From Hamiltosporidium magnivora (taxonomy: Eukaryota > Microsporidia > Dubosqiidae): a DNA stretch of 12,248 nucleotides. The first letter of the stretch is position 1; every line of letters starts with the position of its first letter. The stretch is taken from the NCBI GenBank assembly GCA_004325065.1, contig PITI01000450.1, forward strand, positions 1-12,248. The letters are read 5' to 3'. Below are positions 8,781 through 12,248 of the stretch, piece by piece. A program made the translations under genes and the position numbers. The notes below the pieces were generated by a model, which searched no databases, was not told where the DNA came from, and was given only the letters and a program-made list of their open reading frames with translations.

Positions 8781-10110
8781 TTTTTAATGTTTTTATCTTC
8801 TCTTCACCCGTATTTTATAAAAAGGTATTATTTTTTTAAATTTGTTTTCAGATTAAACAAAAATATGACCATTATGCTCACAAATTACTTTGCTCAAAAT
8901 ATTTAAATAGTATATTTATTTTAAAATATGTATGTGTAATATATGAAAATTCTTATAAAACCTAAATGCAAATATATTCTTTTAAACAAAGCTAACATTT
9001 ACCTTTAGCAAATTCTTGGATCAAAGATTGTAGTAATATTTCTTTTGGAAGTAGACAAAGATTTTTATTATATGCAAAATTATGACCAAAATTATTGAAA
9101 TTGATTTTATAATATAAAATCGACTTAAAACTTCTTTCGAAATATATATAAGTTTATTTAATTCATTCTTTGTAAATAATTTCTCGAATGTGAATCGTAC
9201 TCGTATAGATTTCATAAATAATTTTAATTTTGCTAGTTATAAATACAGAAGTGAGCTGGTAAAACATTAAGAATAAACTAAACGTTAAATATTCCATAAT
9301 TTTTTTAATTATGTGTTTTACTTCTTAAATTTTCAAATAAGTAGATAATCGAGATGTAGATAGCAATTTTTGCAAAACGTCTTTTAGGATTATTTTTTTT
9401 TGAAAAATATGATTTTAATAGACCTCAAACAATTTATAATGCAGCATTGTTGATTTTTTTGATATGATATTATTTTTTAAAACATTTTCTGCCTCTAGAA
9501 TCGAACTTTTAATTGGGAAATCTTACTTGATATTATTTGTATAAAGCCATAACTGTCTTTTTGTTTCAGATATTCCCAAACTTAGTACATATTTAACTAA
9601 ACAAGTGTTACATAATTCGCTTTATTCCAATACATTGTTAAAACATACATTCCCCAATCCATATTTAATGATGTATAATCGTCTTATTTTATTCGAAATG
9701 TTTATAAATGAAATACTCTCATAGTGCTGATTGATAAATATTTTTTACGTATACTTGTCGCTTTCCGGATATATTGAGTGATAATTGTTAGGATGTAAAT
9801 AAAATTCAAAATTTCATAAATAGTAAAACAAAACATCTAAAAATAAGAACTAACCCGCTGGTATTAGTTCCAGTTATAAAGAAAAATAATTACACAAAAA
9901 TATATGCTCTTTTCTTTTTGAGTAAGGGTTAGAGAACATATTTTTATTTTTTCTTAAATTTAAGTTTTTTCGAATATCATTTATAATACAGGTTTATAAG
10001 GTAATCATTTAAACAAATGAAAATATTTAAATCAAATTTTGCTTCATAAGTTTTTTTTCGAAAAAAATATTATCTGAAATTGGATATTATTTAGAAAAAT
10101 GAATGTATAA

Positions 10111-10132
10111 TTATTTTAGAATTATTTTAGAA
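10111..10132. repeat. Perfect tandem 11-base repeat, two copies
   Basis: TTATTTTAGAA occurs twice head to tail, followed by a partial third copy. It is probably a small slippage duplication in AT-rich spacer DNA. Confidence 0.6.
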
Positions 10133-12117
10133 TTTATTTCAGTAAAACCGTGGAAAAAAATATATGAAAACGATAAAAAAAGGTATAAGTCTGAATTTTA
10201 TTAGATAAATAAATTTTAGTAGGAACAATAATTCGTTTTTTTTTTCTAAAATCAACAAGTTATATTCTTATGTAATGCATCTTTTTTACTTTTTCTACAA
10301 GGTATTTTCTTTAAATGAAAATTAAAAATTTTATGAAAAATTGCAAATTAAATGTATTGAGATTTGAAAAGATTAATGCGATTTCATTACATGTGCGGTT
10401 AAATCTTAATGAAATATTTTATCCAATTTTTCAACCTTGGCACAATAAACAATATATCCTAAATCGAGGTATTTACTGTGCATATTTTTATTTATATGTT
10501 AAAATGTAAAAGAAAGGGAAAAAAAGCAGATCGAAAACTATATAACTTTAGATTTATATGTAGAAATAATTACTTTGGGAATTTAAGAAAACAATAAAAA
10601 TTTTTCTGACAATTGTAACATTTGTAGTTTGGATAAAAACAAAAAACAATATTTGAACATAATTAAAGTTCTTAATTGCTCCATTAAAATAACAGAATTC
10701 AATATCTCACAATGCAAATGTATTAAAATAGAAAAAATTCTAACTAAAAAGTTTTTTCAGTGTGTTAACTCCTTCTAAACGATTATTTCTTATCGTAAAT
10801 ATAACAGGTTTCAGATAATCTGTTAAGAACATAAAGAAGAATATGAAATGTGGATATCATGTGGTGCCTAATATGCAGATTTTCAATAAATATATATTAT
10901 ATATTTTAAAAGTAAAGAAATTATATTTCGAACGAAAACTTTTTTTTATAAAACTCGTAAAAATTTATCAAATTTAAAACTATTGAATAGACTACAAAAA
11001 TAATGAAAAATGATGTTAAAATATTTATTTTTTTCTTACTATAAATTACACATTTAAATAAAAAATGTTGATGTATTCGCAATAAATAGGTAATCACATT
11101 GATAAATATGCGAAAATCACAAATAATTACGTTAGCGAAAAAATAAAGAATTTCTAACGTGTTTTTACATTAATGTTTTAATTAAAGATATAAATCTGAT
11201 TTAATAAAGTGACAGAAATAATTTTAGAATCTTTAGAAAAAGTTATCTTTTTATAAATTTAGTTTCTTCGTAATTAAGTTATACCGCTATAGTTGAGTAA
11301 CTGTAAAATACAGAAAATTTTATATCTTTCAAAAAATAATATTCTATTGAATCTAACTCTTTTCCTTCATATAACCTATAAAAAGCTTGGTAAAAAAATT
11401 ACATCGAAGTTTCCGAAAAATGTTTGAACCCAAATTAGATTTACCCTAAGGCAAATCATTATTTAATCTTATATGTGGCTGAGTAATTATTTAAGTGGAT
11501 TTTAAGGTCTTGGTAAATTACATTAATTTAGTATGTTTTTAAATCGAAATTAAATAGTGTGTTTGAGATAATCGAAAATCTTAAGAAGCTTCAAATCATT
11601 AATGAAAACCGGATTGTAATTTTTTGATTAATATATATATTATAACTACATAAAAATAAATTTATTCCTCAAAATTTTATGATAGATCAATATCATTCTA
11701 AATAAATTTGATTAAAAAAAGATCTTTTGATATATTTGAAATGATAAAATACTTATTTGATTTATAAAAAAATTGTTATCCGCTGTATGTTCGAAGGAAA
11801 GGCCTGGAAATAGAAAACGAATTAATTTGATTGAAAAGCTTCTTGGATTAAAATATTAACAAATGTTATATTTATATAGAGTTAAGAAAAAATTTGATAT
11901 TAGTATTTTTTCTTTTTTAGATATATGATTTTTTTGTAGAGAATTGGTAAGAATAGAAATTTGAAATAATTTAACATATTTAGAATTCTTTATATTAGAA
12001 ATAAGTTGATTGATTGATTATATTTTTATGGGTGTTATATTCTCTAAATATTTTTAAAAAAATTGATTTGGTGTTAAAATTACTGTGAAAATTATTTTTT
12101 TTGTTGATAAAGGATGT

Positions 12118-12139
12118 TATTTATAGAACTGTTAACCCC
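12118..12139 (+). promoter_or_regulatory. Putative start region of the right-edge gene (TATTTATA and CCCC)
   Basis: TATTTATA (12118-12125) and CCCC (12136-12139) precede the ATG at 12159; the C run sits 20 bases upstream of it, with AATTT in between. A four-base C run is rare in this composition. In microsporidia a C-rich triplet near the start is expected, but here it is further away than for the MBOAT gene, so the link is weaker. Confidence 0.28.
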
Positions 12140-12158
12140 AAATCATATGAGAATTTAA

Positions 12159-12248
12159 ATGTCAATAGAAAACACTAAGAATGTGATAAATCACCCAGAA
12201 ATTACAATTGCATGTAACCGTAGAAATCAAGTTGATCTAATCAAATTG
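12159..12248 (+). CDS. N-terminal part of a gene running off the right edge, function unknown
   Basis: An ATG directly follows an in-frame TAA (12156-12158), so the start is fixed, and the frame stays open for 30 codons to the window end. All three - strand frames stop within seven codons of that edge. The protein begins MSIENTKNVINHPE and continues with a basic patch (CNRRNQ). It is hydrophilic, with no signal peptide or membrane segment in the visible part, and its codons are about 30% G+C like the MBOAT gene. A C run and a TATA-like word lie just upstream. Thirty open codons after an ATG are not rare by chance (about 5% per ATG at this composition), so the composition shift and edge position carry the case. 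I do not recognise the family. Confidence 0.45.
   Translation, partial: MSIENTKNVINHPEITIACNRRNQVDLIKL

Larger units (their letters stand above)
8871..12158. other. AT-rich spacer before the right-edge gene, no gene supported
   Basis: About 3.3 kb, mostly near 20% G+C. ATG frames of 64 codons at 9021-9215 (-) and 10315-10509 (+) are as long as chance predicts; neither has a CCC signal and neither product is recognisable. The exceptions to background are a 59-codon stop-free + frame at 9545-9721 (27% G+C, no early ATG), a hairpin at 9847-9870, a tandem 11-mer at 10111-10132, and a short TTGA run near 12006-12019. No tRNA-like or rRNA-like segment was found. Confidence 0.55.

Noticed and set aside
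9021..9215. 64-codon - strand frame
   Set aside because: Ile/Lys/Phe-rich, background composition, no start signal, chance length.
9481..9560. Second tRNA-like pair on the - strand (TGGCTTTA and AGTTCGATTCT)
   Set aside because: The spacing is close to tRNA-like, but the A box lacks its GG, the D loop would be 14 bases, and too few bases remain for an anticodon arm and T stem.
10315..10509. 64-codon + frame with a more mixed C-terminal half
   Set aside because: It is slightly more protein-like than the other chance frames, but has no recognisable family, no CCC before the ATG, and G+C near 22%, below the coding level of the MBOAT gene.
12006..12019. TTGA tandem run
   Set aside because: Only about 3.5 copies of a four-base unit in AT-rich DNA; no meaning attached.
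1563..12158. CRISPR array, rRNA, U-type snRNA or RNase P RNA
   Set aside because: I looked for regularly spaced repeats and for conserved words of these RNAs on both strands and found none.

Overview
The window looks like a gene-poor, very AT-rich stretch of a eukaryotic nuclear genome, and a microsporidian is my best guess. The one complete gene is intronless and compact and has no Shine-Dalgarno-like sequence. It carries CCC immediately before its ATG, with an AAATTT-type element about 50 bases further up. This is the start-site arrangement described for microsporidian genes. The gene alone covers about 9.5% of the window (1167 of 12248 bases). Among microsporidia, the large, AT-rich, gene-sparse genomes (the Edhazardia type) would fit. 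The lineage is an inference from composition, density and start context; no marker gene is present to prove it.

Layout. Positions 2-100 (+) probably hold the last 32 codons of a gene that begins outside the window. Positions 101-395 are an AT-rich gap ending in the putative promoter and start signal. Positions 396-1562 (+) encode a 388-residue membrane-bound O-acyltransferase (MBOAT) most like the lysophospholipid acyltransferases of the yeast Ale1 / animal LPCAT group. Positions 1563-12158 are about 10.6 kb with no gene I can defend. Positions 12159-12248 (+) are probably the first 30 codons of the next gene, which runs off the right edge. All three genes or gene parts lie on the + strand. 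They are separate units rather than an operon, and nothing shows that they work together.

The long spacer is not uniform. Most of it is about 20% G+C and breaks into short open frames at the rate expected by chance. A few islands rise to 27-36% G+C, the coding level of the MBOAT gene: about 4255-4610, 4930-5040, 7265-7410, 7861-8024, 8611-8790 and 9545-9724. The two best are 7880-8024 (+), a charged reading frame with one internal stop that vaguely resembles a reverse-transcriptase segment, and 8616-8780 (-), an open frame with one internal stop and a possible transposase-like helix-turn-helix. I read these as likely relics of decayed mobile elements or genes, with low confidence. A tRNA-like A-box/B-box pair lies on the - strand at 4955-5008, but without complete tRNA stems. 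I found no rRNA gene, intact tRNA, CRISPR array, intact transposon or novel multi-gene system.
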